Source: Apoda limacodes
Lineage: Eukaryota > Arthropoda > Insecta > Lepidoptera > Limacodidae
Direction of reading: 5' to 3'
DNA length: 64,000 nt
Assembly (NCBI GenBank): GCA_946406115.1
Contig: OX291545.1
Coordinates: 6,510,001-6,574,000, forward strand
Below are positions 10,400-21,971 of this stretch, piece after piece (the stretch's first letter is position 1; every line of letters begins with the position of its first letter). The position numbers were made by a program, and so were the translations under genes. The notes beneath the pieces are model-generated. The model saw nothing but the letters and a program-made list of their open reading frames with translations, searched no databases and had not been told where the DNA came from.

Positions 10400-12000
10400 A
10401 GCAGTGCTTAAAATCGGGAAATTTGCCAGATAAAAATCGGGAGAAATCGGGAGATTTACTATTTATCTTTTTTTTTTTATTTTACGTGTTAGTTTAAAAA
10501 CATTTTCTCGTCAATATTAAAAATAAACTTTCATAATATAGTGTGTAATTTTTGAGAATCTAGTATATTTCAATTCAAATCGATTTAATAATAATTAGTC
10601 TTTTCGGGAAGGATCGCCATAACTATATTATGTGTTCTGTGGCCACAACTATCCTAAAGAACTTCCCTTCGTACACTCACTAAACAATAATGAATGAACT
10701 CTAAGGTATTTCAGTGCAATCTGCTTTATCATGCTGCAAGGTTGAAAGATCGTGCAAGAAATTTCGGGAATTCCCCGTGCATGGATTTTTTATTACCAGG
10801 GGGCTTAGACTTCTTAAATTTAACGTCATGAAAAAAAGAATGGAATTGAACAAAATGTATGAACATAAAGTTTATAACGTCACTTTCTGTCGATCGAAAA
10901 AAAAAATCATAGACCTGTACCTTTTCTATGCTATGGATACCATCGCCAAGTCACTGTGGAGTGTCAAAACGAAAGTCGTAATAAGCTTTGCGATTGCGAT
11001 TGCAAATGGCGGCTTGAAATCTATTGTGGATATTTATTATATTTTCAAAGAGTATCAGTATTTTGTTGATTAGGTATTTAAATGTGATGTTTGTATTCAA
11101 TATTTGTATAATAGGTATCTATTTGTCTCCGATATGAAGAAATATACCTACCTTAATAAAGATGCTTATTACGTATATTGAATGTTTAATTATTGTCATA
11201 TTTTCACATCATCATAAGCAACATTTTGGAAGTTAATATGATGGTATTATTTAAAATCTGTGTTCTAAGTATTACTCTAATTCCTAATTCAACAGATTCA
11301 AAGTAAATGTAAAGCTAGATTTTCGTTACTAGAAAGCGAGAATGTTTTTGCGTAAGTACCTAATATTTTCTCAATAATATACCTATTTAGGATAAACTAG
11401 ATATGCATAAAAACATTTCAATATTCAATACAATAAATACCTATATTCTTAATTTTAAAACCAACCATGAGTAAGTTGAATGAAAATAAAAGTAATAATG
11501 AAACACCACATTACATAGTATAAATAAAAAAACAAAATAATAAACGATTTTCGATAATTGGCACAGATAATGTACAGTTTTCCAGACGACGAATATATAA
11601 GGAATAAGTCTTTTTTTTTTAAACCACTAAGGTGTCAAACAAGCTAACGGTCCGCCCGATGGTAAGCGGTCAGCGTAGCCTATGGACGCTTGCAACACCA
11701 GGGGTATCACTTGCGCGTTGCCGACCCTTCAGAAATCTAATAACTTCTTTCTTGAGTCTCCACGATCGTTTCAAAAACGCTCTGCCTACAGCGATACTGC
11801 ACGATTTTTCAAATATAACTTGTCTAAGGCCCCAGGTTTCATTTAGTTTTGCTGTATATTGAATATTATCTCCCGCGTCAGTTTTGTAAAAATACTGATA
11901 TACTGTAAATCGGGAGGAAGGGAAGCTAAATCGGGATATCGGGAGACAATTGCCAAAATCAGAAGATCTCCCGAAAAATCGGGAACTTTAGCAACACTGC
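10400..12000. mobile_element. Possible degenerate element bounded by inverted AATCGGGA-rich ends
   Basis: The left side has CAGTGCTTAAAATCGGGAAA, GCCAGA and repeated AATCGGGAG (10403-10460). The right side has CTAAATCGGGATATCGGGAG, CAATTGCCAAAATC and GATCTCCCGAAAAATCGGGA before AGCAACACTGC (11910-12000). Reading the right side in reverse gives a CAGTGTTGCTAAAG end like the left. The body contains a LINE tail and an unrecognised frame at 10714-11073 (119 codons, no family features). The pairing is loose and no target duplication was established. Confidence 0.35.
11611..11760 (-). repeat. 5'-truncated tail of the AP-endonuclease LINE
   Basis: Minus-strand reading shows GGGTCGGCAACGCGCAAGTG, CAAGCGTCCATAGGCTACG, TTACCATCGGGCGGACCGTT and an A-rich end, as in the tails at 26290 and 58795. 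Confidence 0.75.
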
Positions 12001-12581
12001 AGTGCTTGCCTCACTTCGCGGCGCCCGCGCGCGTTTTACATCTTTGCTCAAATGTTGCTGTCCCTATCGAACACGACGCGGGCGCGCCCATCATTCTGGT
12101 ATGATTTTGTCGGATGGCTAGAGCGTCAGTATTCTGATAAGCGATATGACTTTCACCCAAAAATACTATATTTTGAACATGTAATGTAGCAACGAAGTAT
12201 AAATGAATTATCATCATTAATATTTTGTAATGCGGAATTAAATAAGTATTTAATGTCTTGCCATATAATTTATCCTATTGCCAATCATGAAACTATGTTA
12301 ACTTATTGCTTCCACTTGCACAAAAGTTATAGGCATGTAAGCATGTCATTGGTTGTAATGGAATAGGTTTAATACTTTACTTTTTTGAAAAATACTTTAT
12401 TTATAGGCAGAAATGAATATTGAAATAGGAGGAGGTTTCTGAGCTAATATTCATTTATCTCTTTACGGAGACTAGCATGGACGATAATAAAATAGATAGG
12501 TAACTCGGTACCTCATTAAATTTTTACCCACCCATACGGTATCTATCTTCTTTAAAATTTACTTTAAGATTATAATAATGT

Positions 12582-12633
12582 TAATAATGGTAAAAGGTAA
12601 GTACAAATATTTACTTACCTTTTACTATTATTA
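12582..12633. repeat. Near-perfect hairpin followed by a TA repeat
   Basis: Arms of 22 bp (12582-12603 and 12612-12633) with one mismatch and an 8-nt loop, read as GGTAAAAGGTAAGTA and its inverse. An alternating TA tract follows at about 12643-12666. It could be a single-strand-forming element or a chance of AT-rich sequence. Confidence 0.6.
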
Positions 12634-12669
12634 AATTTACACTTATTATATATATATATATATATATTG

Positions 12670-13915
12670 AGTATGATAATGGTAAAGCTAGGAAAGTAAA
12701 ACCCAGCAGATTCTGCACGTAAAACCATTTGTGAAACCGAAGAATGAGTGAGTTATATATATAATTGTGCATAGCATTAATTATTATTTGGTATGAAATA
12801 GGCATAGGGTCAGAGTGTAAAGTATTTTATGTGTTGAAGACTAAATAGATAATAGATAGGTTTTTATCATAGGTAATGGGCAATGTTGCGATAGGAGCAC
12901 GAAGATTGATGTAGATTCAATGTTGACGTAAGTAGAGTTAGGTCGTAGATTTAGAACAGATTTTTAGGGTACTTTAGTCTAGGATAGGAGTAGGTAGGTG
13001 ATATCTATGTTTTAAACGTATTTTTTGTTGTATTTTTAGGATTTTATGAACTTGGTAAGGTTAGGGTAAGTGGGCCATAAGCAAGTTAGGCCAGTTGTAA
13101 AGAAAGTGTTAGATAAGATTTGTTTGTTTTTTTTTTTCGAATTTGTGAGTTAGGTCTTGTGGGCCGTAATCAAAGTAGGCCATAGTTTATAAGAGCACTC
13201 TATGGAAAAGCATTATAAATTTTGTATCCGCATTCGTTTAGTAATTGGTGGAATTATGATTAATAATTATAGAGAGCACGTCCATGCTTTTGCCCTTTTG
13301 ATTTTTTTAGATTGATGATTAGTTTGTTTTCGTGACAAACTCGGCGTTGATTTGTTTATTCGTTTGTCATCGCAATAACTTATGACAAGACACAAATTTA
13401 TTTATTTTTTAATTTTATTCGTGTATTAATATTATAGGGTTGTTAGTAGTTACTTATTATATTAGTTAGATATTTTTGATAGTTAGTTCATTGGTGATGA
13501 AAATGTATAAATGTAATGACGTTAATAAATGTTTATTTTTTTTGTGGCCAAGAATGTAAACTTAAATGCATTGTACCGGTATACTTTGTACACGTATTAC
13601 GTTGTAACGTAATTGTTTTATAGAAGGTTTGTCATTGTTTTTTTTTTTTGGTTTTTATCTCTTAAATAAGTTTAACAAAATAAAAGAGATACAGATATTA
13701 GAGTTAGGGTGATGATAGCAAAGTGGCTTACAAATAAAATTTTATTTTGATAAAAGTCATCTTCGAAGTATAAAACAATAATATAAATAATTCATGTGAT
13801 TTAAACATTTATCTTGAGATTTCTGAATTTAAGTTGTATTAGTTTTCATTGTAGAATTGTACATTATATAAAAAAGTCAATAAAAAAACCATTGCTATTA
13901 ATCGTAATATTATTA
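12670..13915. other. Intergenic, no gene seen
   Basis: AT-rich with scattered short words such as TTAGGTCGTAGA and GGGCCATAAGCAAG against GGGCCGTAATCAAAG, which could be remains of a short repeat. No supported coding sequence. Confidence 0.35.
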
Positions 13916-13917
13916 AC

Positions 13918-14099
13918 ATTGTAACGTGACAACTTGTGCCTTTCACTTTTTATGTCTGTCTCTCTCGCTCTTAGGCGGGCTAACCATGCCGCGTGCCTCT
14001 CACTCGCTCTCATTGTGAGCGCATAACGTGAGCGGAGCGTAACGCAGTTTCTTGAAGTGTCACCCGGCAAACCAATTTATAAGACGTTGTCACGTCAAT
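13918..14099. mobile_element. MITE-like element with ACGTGACAAC inverted ends
   Basis: Left end ATTGTAACGTGACAAC (13918-13933) and right end AAGACGTTGTCACGTCAATA (14081-14100) are inverted copies with one extra base on the left. The GC-rich body (CTCTCGCTCTTAGGCGGGC, GTGAGCGGAGCG) contrasts with the flanks. Similar sequence is common in lepidopteran DNA to my knowledge. No coding capacity. Confidence 0.55.
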
Positions 14100-15689
14100 A
14101 AAATAAATAAATAACAATTATTTTTTTTGTATGAAAGCAAATATGTGGAAATTACCTTCTATTATTGAACGTGTATTAATAATATTTTATTCCCTTAGAT
14201 TGGAGATGCTGTATAGGGATATTATTAGACTCGGGCAGGTAGAAATCCGCGTATAGAATACTTGTGCGATAAAATTTGATTCCTAATAGCCTTAAGCTAA
14301 AATTTTTGGATTTCAAGTATTATTAGGGAGGTTAAATACCATGTCTTCTGGATTTTCCATAGTTTTCCTGTAGGAAAATTAACTAATGTCTCCTAAAGAC
14401 CAAATTATTAGTTAATTACCTGTTTTCAGTCATTATGCAAACCAGTTTGCATATGGCTGGGTAATTTCGTGTAATTTCAGTCCATGGTTTAGGTAAACTC
14501 AGTTAGGGAAGAGCGTAGGGTTTCCCACCTTTGTTTTGCTTACAACTAGAGTTGCAGAATTGTTTAGTGGTTACGTCAGAGGTGAAAATTATCCGCAATC
14601 CTGATTGCTATAATTTTTTAACTGAGTGGTGGGAAATATGGAGCAGGCTATGTCCGCTCGTATGTCTAGATAGGTCATATTGAATATAGAATACAAACTG
14701 ATCGTAAATAAGGTTTAATATTCGCGTAGGGACAACAATTAAGAAAAATAAAATAATTTGAATTAAAATTTCGATAGAAGGAAACAAAGATGCATCGCCC
14801 TCGTCAGATGCTTGCTCCGAGATGGGTTGTTTTGTTTTATATTATGGGAAAATAGAGTAAAAAGACATAAGCATCAACGTTTTGCATAAAAAAAAAGTAG
14901 ATATAACCCGCGTGATAATAGTTGTAATATGGTGCGGCACCCTATTGTCTCGCATCCACAGCAACAGTTTGGATTGAGGCGAGATCACCATATTTCCGCT
15001 CTCACCAAGGAGCATTAGCATGCCCCGCGAGGTTTTAGGAGAAGTGTAAGGAGCGCACCTGAAGCCGTCCCGTAGCCATACAATGGGACCAGTACATAAT
15101 ATGCTGACAAGCGTTGACGCTGACGCTAAGTTTCAGGAACTCCATTCAGTGTAGTCCGCGGAGTTGTGATCAGTAAATGGCCGCTCAGTCGAATAGTTGC
15201 CTTGTTACGTAAGGCAGGCTTATATTTTTTTAGCATGAGAATTGAATGCTCACGAATGAGCAAGGAGATACCAATATAGATGATGACCATGAAAGGATCA
15301 GGAACTCTGCCCAAGAATAAAGCTAAGTTAAACATGTAATTTAATTAGATATAAGTAATGAAACTTTTCTTTATAGCCGATAACATTTATAAGAAAATAT
15401 ACATATTATTTGAACCTCTCGGCGTATCCTTTATATATCCTGGTAGGATCCCCAGATAACTAATAAAAACCTCAAGCAGCCAAGTGAAGTCACATCCTCA
15501 GCGAGTTGCAGTATCTACTTAATGAGTATTTTCCAAAATAATTGGTCGTTACGAAATTGTTGATAAAGTTAAGTACTAAGTTGACTGAAGAAATGAAAAG
15601 TTATGATGAAGATTATGTAATGCATCATTGAATTATAATGTAAATGTAACATTGTAAAGAAAGGTCGAGAAAGAAGCGTTGCTAAACTT
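14100..15689. other. Intergenic, one unrecognised minus-strand frame
   Basis: No supported gene. The minus-strand frame at 15126-15335 (69 codons) contains FLGRVPDPFMVIIYIGIS and LLIREHSILML, which look more protein-like than neighbouring chance frames, and the minus strand stays less AT-rich to about 14930. I do not recognise it; it may be a degraded gene or transposon fragment. Confidence 0.3.
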
Positions 15690-16095
15690 GTAGGGTAAAA
15701 TGTCCTAATATCGACCCACACCAAAGTTCGGCCCCTAAAACGTTTGAGATTATAATTAGGTCTAAATTCAGGGTAGGTTAAAGGTTTTGGCATCAATCAC
15801 ACGACTTTATTAAATCTAGTTTGGATATGTATGCAATATGGTGTCTTCATGTCCTACGTTCCAGTGTATAAAATCGGTGAGGCATCACGGTCGCAAATTA
15901 GGCTGCACTAACAACCTAAGCTATATTCTTTATTACGTAATTTAAGATTTTTATAATCACTAATAACATAAAGTGAAAATATCATGTAGCCTGACAGTGC
16001 GAAGTTATTGGTGAATAACTTCAAGGTTCAGGTATGGTTAAGACTGAAAGTTTCGTTTTACGTTAAGGGGCCGACATTTGTGTGTTTTACCCTAC
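15690..16095. mobile_element. Short element with GTAGGGTAAAA inverted ends
   Basis: GTAGGGTAAAA at 15690-15700 and TTTTACCCTAC at 16085-16095 are perfect inverted ends. Further in, both sides carry a related TCGGCCCCT word (15728 region, and AGGGGCCGACA at 16068). The 400-bp body has no conserved frame. The right-hand sequence TTTGTGTGTTTTACCC matches the left only at its end, so decay is advanced. Confidence 0.5.
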
Positions 16096-16228
16096 TCCAT
16101 TTAAAAAAATACTTACTATACGAATATTGTTTATAAATTAGAACCTTTATAGATTATTTTAGTATTAATATTTTGAAAAATACTCTGATACGTATTATAC
16201 GGCAAAATTTTAAATTCATCATAAAAAT

Positions 16229-16450
16229 CTATACTAATATTATAAATGCGAAAGTACCTGTCTGTCTGTCTGTTACCTCTTCACGCTTAAACTGTTGTAC
16301 CAATTAAGATAAAATTGGGCATGGAGAAAGTTTGAGTCCCGAGAAAGGACATAGGCTGCTTAAAAACTTGAAAGTGCTAGTCGGTTTTTTTTCTATATTT
16401 GAAGAGTTGCCGTTGAAATCCTACTCCGATAACGCGGGCAAAAGCTAGTA
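16229..16450 (-). repeat. SINE-like lepidopteran repeat, copy 2
   Basis: Plus-strand view starts CTATACTAATATTATAAATG and ends GCGGGCAAAAGCTAGTA, the inverse of the copies at 5247 and 32732. A run of CTGTCTGTCTGTCTG lies near the tail. Confidence 0.6.
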
Positions 16451-16873
16451 TTATATAAGTGTAACTTACTCACGTTCCTGTGTGATCGAGGGCAATAAAT
16501 TGCAAATAAAATGGTAGCACTTTTGATATGTACAGATACTTACTATTATTTTACACGCCCTGGGCAGTGCTTATTTAGGTATTATTACGCTAAATAGTCA
16601 AAAGTCAAAAAAATCTAATTCACTTGCTGCGTAACGAAACATGCCACAGTCATATTTTCGTAATTGTTTACTTAGGTAGGTACCTACATACTTACGTCAA
16701 ACGAAACGAAACGAAGCGAAAGTGATTGCAAATCACGATATTTTTTATGAACAAACATTTTCTGAAGTAGGTTTTTCGATTTTCCGACTCGTGCTTGACT
16801 ATTTTACTGTAAGTGTTATATATCTTCGCTATAACCTCTTCAAGCTCTTTATTTTGATATTTTTTTTTCTGAA

Positions 16874-17053
16874 ATGACAATGCAGTTGGCTGTTGCAGCC
16901 ATTACTGCTTCACCGGGCTTTTTGGGGCGAGACTCTGAAGGAGCCTCAGCCCATATAGCGCCCAACGCTCAAGGGCTCCCCGCGGAGGAAGTCTCGGCTT
17001 GGGTTGTCGCTCTCAGGGGGATTTTGATACCAAACATAATACGGTTGAAGTAA
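16874..17053 (+). other. Short GC-rich open frame, unrecognised
   Basis: ATG at 16874 opens a 59-codon frame to TAA at 17051, with peptide pieces QLAVAAITASPGFLGRDSEG and GLPAEEVSAWVV. Its GC content stands out from the flanks. No family is recognised, and it is followed by repeat-like sequence (17080-17270). It might be part of a mobile element. Confidence 0.25.
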
Positions 17054-17271
17054 AAAAACGAAAACAAAATTGTATGTTGTGCAACATACTGCCGCCATAT
17101 TGCTTTTTATTTATTTTATGTAGCCTATAACACTAGGGGGATCGATAACTTTAATTTGAGACCTAATTATTTACAATAGGTCCAGCCGTTCGGCCTCTAG
17201 GAGGGAACAAAGCAAACTACATACATACGCGCGAAACACAATACCCTCGTTTCGCAGTCGGGTAAAAAACC

Positions 17272-17372
17272 GGTCGAGTGCACATCATACAGGTATCAGA
17301 AGTAAAGATTCATAAGATCTGAAACCCCTGTTGGTATTTATTAGTTGACTCTTATTTAATCCAAATTATAAA
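17272..17372 (-). repeat. Dispersed repeat shared with 7135-7250
   Basis: The plus strand reads ACCGGTCGAGTGCACATC, GATTCATAAGATCTGAAA and TTAGTTGACTC, the inverse of 7135-7250. The preceding ATACATACGCGCG and GTTTCGCAGTCGGGTAAAA are further repeat words. It lies about 100 bp beyond the end of cuticle gene 2. Confidence 0.55.
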
Positions 17373-17478
17373 AATAAAACGAATCTTAGTTTTCTTTCTA
17401 ATTTTATTACGTAATATGTCTAGTAGCTTATTATTAATTCTGAGGTCATCGATTAAGATTAGTTTATTTAATTTTTAA

Positions 17479-17964
17479 CTACCAATAAGGTGCTATTCTT
17501 GCGCCATAGGGAGAAAAAGCGTTGACGACCGAGGGATGAAGTAAACTGCGACCCGCGAACGCTGAATTGGGAGCAAACACAGAAGAGCCGAGATACGGGT
17601 TGTAAGGTATGTACAAACGAGTAGCAAGCACGGCGGGCTCAGCGGCGACCACGGCTGGGGCAGGTGCGATCACAGCCGGGGCAGCAGCGACGACGGGAGC
17701 GGGGGCCACTACAGTGGGCTCGTTACGGATGAGTGCGTTAAAGCCCTCGGCGCCGGCGGTGTAGTCAACGACTCGCTGAATGCCGTCAGGCTGCAGAATG
17801 CTGTACTGTCCCCGCACGATGTCACCGACGCGAGTCTCCGCCTGACTCTTGAAGTCACCGGTGTAGGGATCTGCCACGTCATAAGCGAAGCTGGAAGCGT
17901 CCGTTTGCGCCAGCGGGACCACTGAGCTGTGGGCCACGGCCACAAGAGCGAGCACTATAACAAT
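17479..17964 (-). CDS. RR-2 cuticular protein 2, exon 2 (first exon not found)
   Basis: Second exon of a secreted cuticle protein on the opposite strand from the others. A CAG acceptor at 17967-17965 opens the frame as I-V-I-V-L-A-L-V, the second part of a signal peptide ending near AHS. The RR-2 domain follows ([45 protein letters not shown]), then the Ala/Pro/Val-rich region and IAPYW before TAG (17479-17481). It gives 161 residues from the acceptor. It is very close to genes 1 and 3. I searched upstream on this strand for a short ATG...AAA exon with a donor and a TATA box and found none. A LINE remnant begins at about 18110, so the first exon may be displaced or lost. AATAAA lies at 17468-17463. 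Function of the locus is uncertain. Confidence 0.87.
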   Translation of the reverse strand: MVIVLALVAVAHSSVVPLAQTDASSFAYDVADPYTGDFKSQAETRVGDIVRGQYSILQPDGIQRVVDYTAGAEGFNALIRNEPTVVAPAPVVAAAPAVIAPAPAVVAAEPAVLATRLYIPYNPYLGSSVFAPNSAFAGRSLLHPSVVNAFSPYGARIAPYW

Positions 17965-18109
17965 CTGCAAAGGATGCTAACATCAATATAGTCAAGAATA
18001 GTTGGTGTCACCAATTAACCTTGAAGTAACACCTCCTTGCAGAAATCATTAAATTAACTAAATAATTTAATATTAAGAATGAAATAAAAAGGAGGAGGGT
18101 AAAGAACAA

Positions 18110-18260
18110 TCGTATGGAGAAAAGAGGATATGATCTCCCTGCTAGATCAAATCAGATTCAAAGAATTTCGCTACCTACCTATTCAGCGTGGAAATGCAGC
18201 TAGCGTCCTAAATACTTTTAAACCAGATGTGGCCCGATATGTTAATTTCGTTTTCAATAT
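18110..18260 (+). pseudogene. 3' end remnant of a restriction-endonuclease LINE
   Basis: TTCAAAGAATTTCGC and ATTCAGCGTGGAAATGCAGC align with CTCAAAGAATTTGCATTG and ATTCAACGCGGCAATACGGC near the end of the Pol frame of copy 1 (4476-4516). In the matching frame it reads PIQRGNAASVLNTF. Divergence shows a different subfamily. TTTTA-rich sequence follows to about 18420. Confidence 0.65.
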
Positions 18261-18780
18261 TTGTTTTTTATAAGGTTATTTAATTTAGTAAGGTTTTTTT
18301 CATGTTTTAGGTTTTTTTTTTAATTTTAAGATATTTTTGTTTTAGGTTTTTATTTTAGTATTCGGTTCTGTTACTGTCTTACCTTCAAATAGTAATTAAG
18401 AGTATAAATTGTTATTGCTGACGGTTGACGGCAACTGGCGATTTATTTCTCGTTTTTTCATATATTACCAGTTATTAGACAACATAATCGGCACGTAATT
18501 TTATGTGCAAATTAGTTACGAGGTGACTCAAAATTTTGCTGAATTGCGAACTTCATCGGCGTTATTAATTTGCTATTGTTTAAATCGATCACAAATTATG
18601 AGATGTTAATTTTTATAGTTATAATCCGAATACCAATCAGCACATACTTAATGATCAGAAATCTGATGTGAAAACAAATAAAGTTTTTAATATATCTGTC
18701 TGACATATTTTAAAAAATTTCGGGTTGTGAACTTCGAATTCATAAACATGACGGATTATAAAACAAAAAAGAATTAGAAC

Positions 18781-20460
18781 GGGGGTCCTGCCATAGCTGA
18801 CGCTTTAAATAATTTTTTCAAAAGTGTTTTCTCCCCATTCGCTTCAGCAAACCCTAACGTTGAACTTCCTCTCCCACCCGACAACAATATCAGAGAGGTT
18901 TCTCACCTCCAAATATCTAAGTATGAAGTCTTAAAAGCACTCAAGCAAGTTGATGTCAAAAAAGGGCCTGGTAGTGATAAAAACCTACAATTTTTATTGC
19001 CGCTTGTGCTAACTCCTTAGCATATCCTTTATATATTATATTTAATAGATCTCTTTACTAAGGCCATTTTCCAAAAGTGTGTAAAGAAGCACACATAGTT
19101 CCAATATTTAAAAAAGGCTTACGCGTTAAGGCTGAAAATTATCGAGGTATTTCCATTCTTAACCAATTCGCGAAAATTTTCGAATAATTCGTTTTTAATT
19201 ATATTTTTCTTACGATACATTACGGCATACCAGAAGCTCAACACGGATTTATTAAAGGTAGATCCACTATCAGCAATGTATCACAGTTTATAATAGAAGT
19301 TCTTCACAATATAGATGGTGGCGGCCAGGTTGACGTGATCTACACAGATTTTGAAAAAGCTTATGATCGTTTGGATCACGTCATCTTGTTGCGAAACTAG
19401 AGATACTTGGGATTCATAGTGACCTTCTCCGGTGGATCGAATCGTACTTAAGAAATCGATGCCAGGCCGTAGCTGTTGGTGGATATCGTTCTGATTTTGC
19501 TGAAGTTACGTCGGGGGTACCTCAAGGACTTCTTGATCTTGATCTTGATCTTGGGCCTCTTCTCTATAATGCTTACCTTTACGATATTTTCACATGTTTT
19601 AAACACTCTTCATTTATGCTATATGCAGATGATAAAAATATCTTTCTTAAAATAAATAGTATTTATGACTGTTACAAACTACAAAATGACTTAGGAAGAT
19701 TAAGCTTATACTATCAATTAAACTGTATTACAGTTAATGTTAAAAAATGTCAAAGTATAACATTCACACGTAAAAACAAACCTGTTAATTTTGCATATAG
19801 TATGAACGGAGCTATTATCGATAAGGTGGACATTATCAGAGATTTAGGATTTATTCTTGACACAAAACTCACGTTTAGCAATCATATCGATTCAATCACA
19901 AATAAGGCATACAAAAACCTAGGCTTTGTGTTGCGTACATGCCAACCTTTCAATAACTTATCATGCATTAAGCAATTGTACTATGCTTATGTACGCAGCA
20001 CTTTAGAATTTGGTTGAAAAGTGTGGTGTCCACAATACCAAGTTTATATCGATAAGATTGAACGATTGCAAAAGAAATTTTTAAAAATTTTAGATTTCAA
20101 AACAAATGTACATCTTGACACTTACAATGACAGGTGTGTACACCACAAATTGCTACTATATCTGATCGAAGGAAATTGATGGATCAATTGCTTCTTTATA
20201 ACCTTATTCACGGATGTATTGACAACTCAAACTTACTTGTTCAAATCAAATTTTCTACACTCACACATCGTACAAGACATACAAAACTATTCTCTACTAC
20301 TTATAGTCATACTAATTATGCGCGCAACTCTGCAAGAAATCGTATATGTTCTACGCATAACCAAGAATTTTCGGACATAGATCTATTCATCTAAAGCAAA
20401 CAATCATTTAAAAGCCGAGTCTCAGATAAACTTTATTATAATATTAAATATAGTAGTTCT
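18781..20460 (+). mobile_element. Jockey/CR1-type LINE, broken copy
   Basis: Reverse transcriptase region of an APE-type LINE in several frames. They run KYEVLKALKQVDVKKGPGSD (18920 region), AHIVPIFKKG (about 19090), ENYRGISILNQFAKIFE, then VIYTDFEKAYDRLDH (catalytic Asp, about 19340) and SGVPQG (about 19510). FMLYADDKN follows, with YADD at 19622-19633, and then the thumb and C-terminal part to about 20150. Stops and small gaps interrupt it, and the endonuclease part is missing. Clade inferred from motif style only. Confidence 0.82.
19616..20017 (+). pseudogene. LINE reverse transcriptase, YADD and thumb part
   Basis: The longest clean stretch of this LINE begins at the YADD box and includes NVKKCQSITFTRK, the DLGFILDTKLTFSNHID signature and KQLYYAYVRSTLEFG. 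It ends at a TGA where related proteins have Trp (20015-20017), so the copy is dead at this point. Confidence 0.8.
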
Positions 20461-20461
20461 G

Positions 20462-20650
20462 AATAACACACACACATACTGTGCACATAGATATATAGAT
20501 CATTACACACACACAAACACACTCTCTCTCACACACACACAGACACCCATTCAAACACATAGGTATATTTACCCAACCTTATACCGACCAATACAAATAG
20601 GTAATTTTACTTTTTTTTTCTCTCAAAATATATATATATATATATTAATT
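20462..20650. repeat. CA-rich and TA microsatellites
   Basis: ACACACACAC-type stretches at about 20466-20545 and an alternating TA run at 20629-20645. They lie in the 3' part or flank of the LINE. Sequence to 20990 is AT-rich without a gene. Confidence 0.75.
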
Positions 20651-21129
20651 TATATATTCTACTTTTGTCTATCTCCACTATCTACGTTAAATATTATTTT
20701 ATTATTTTTTACAACTCTTTCATTGAAATGTAATATAACTCACTATATATTTTATTAAATGTAAGCAAAAACTGTAGAAAGTAATTTAACTGTAAATTTA
20801 TCTCATATATATATAGATCACTGTAAACACTCTATATAATGTATAATTAATCTAGAGAAACCTATAATTGGCTTGTGTTAAAAAAAAATGTTCAATATTT
20901 TATATTCATATGTAACAGCTGTTGGTTTTCTTAATAAAATGTTATCCGTTGTGTTGTGACCCTTCTTTCAGATTTCAACCATTATAACAGACAGTGACGT
21001 AGCGTGGACCTATATGGACGGGGGCGAAGTCGCATCAGCGAGGCCCCTTTTTTTTCTTTCCCAAAGATCTATCCAATAAATCTATCTTACCAAACATGCT
21101 TTGAAACTACAAACCTAACACTTATGATT

Positions 21130-21200
21130 GTTAAGGTTAAGTAACGTCGGGCTTGTCAATGCTTGGATGGGTACCGCTTAGCGGCATACTTTGTGTTTGT
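21130..21200 (+). pseudogene. 5S rRNA-like segment
   Basis: GGTTAAGTAACGTCGGGC followed by GCTTGGATGGGTACCGCTTA follows the order and spacing of the 3' half of animal 5S rRNA (internal control region A-box to C-box). The 5' half of the gene is absent and the end diverges. It may be a 5S-derived SINE (SINE3-like) head or a 5S pseudogene fragment; it is not a functional rRNA gene. Confidence 0.6.
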
Positions 21201-21767
21201 AAATTAAGTAAATGGTTTACGGGTAGGTACGGTACCCTCGCACTTGGCCGGATTATCTTGTTAATATAACCGTTTATAATAATCTCTATATAAATCCAAA
21301 ATGAACGCGAGTAAATTTAAACTGCTCGTTGAGAGGTTTTGTAACTAATATTATGAAAAATATACATTGGGCGAAAATTACATTTACGAGGTTTTCACTC
21401 ATTGCCGGCGAAATATTGATCAGAACTAAATATTAAACATAACAAAAGGGAACATATGATAAACTATGGTATGCAACGCGGCGTACTGGTGAAAATATGC
21501 ATTTAATATGCTTGTATTTTAAAATTTCATTGACGGTTTTAGGTGTAATTCTTAGATTATATAAACTCTTAAAGCGCTAGTGAGCTCTAAAAATCCTTGG
21601 TGTAATTATATTGTTGTATTCCCTTATTTTGGTCATACAATATATAAATAAATATTTTTTTACCACTCAATTTCAGTGACAAATATCATTTTGAATACTT
21701 TCACAGAAAATCATATTATTCTGTAACATATATACTCAAATCATTACCCTTTATAAACTGATAATCA

Positions 21768-21950
21768 TGTAGCGGCCCATATCGTACCGCTACAAGCAAG
21801 GCTGACGTCATGCGTCCTACATTGCGCTATCGAAGTTTCCTTCATAGTTCAGTATATAAAGAAACCGAAGTACAAATTAAGCGGACCACGGCGGTCCCTA
21901 GGCATAACACCTCACCTGGCAGGAGATCTCCTCTTTGCCGCCACTCCACA
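21768..21950 (+). repeat. 5' LTR of the small LTR element
   Basis: Starts TGTAGCGGCCC, contains AGTATATAAAG (about 21851-21861, a probable TATA box), and ends GCCACTCCACA. It has the same length as the 3' LTR. Confidence 0.85.
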
Positions 21951-21970
21951 TTGGTGACCCTGAGCTGAAC
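21951..21970 (+). other. Primer binding site of the LTR element
   Basis: One T separates the LTR end from TGGTGACCCTGAGC, and TGG pairs with the CCA end common to tRNAs. The matching tRNA cannot be named with certainty here. Confidence 0.65.
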
Positions 21971-21971
21971 A

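Noticed and set aside
10714..11073. 119-codon frame as a gene
   Set aside because: Composition follows the AT-rich surroundings, with no signal, domain or splice context; it lies in a possible mobile element.
13918..14070. Arg-rich minus-strand frame as a peptide gene
   Set aside because: It lies wholly in a short inverted-repeat element, and its composition reflects the element's GC-rich body.
17965..17970. TTG-CAG upstream of gene 2 exon 2 as its start
   Set aside because: These bases form the splice acceptor, matching the acceptors of the other genes.
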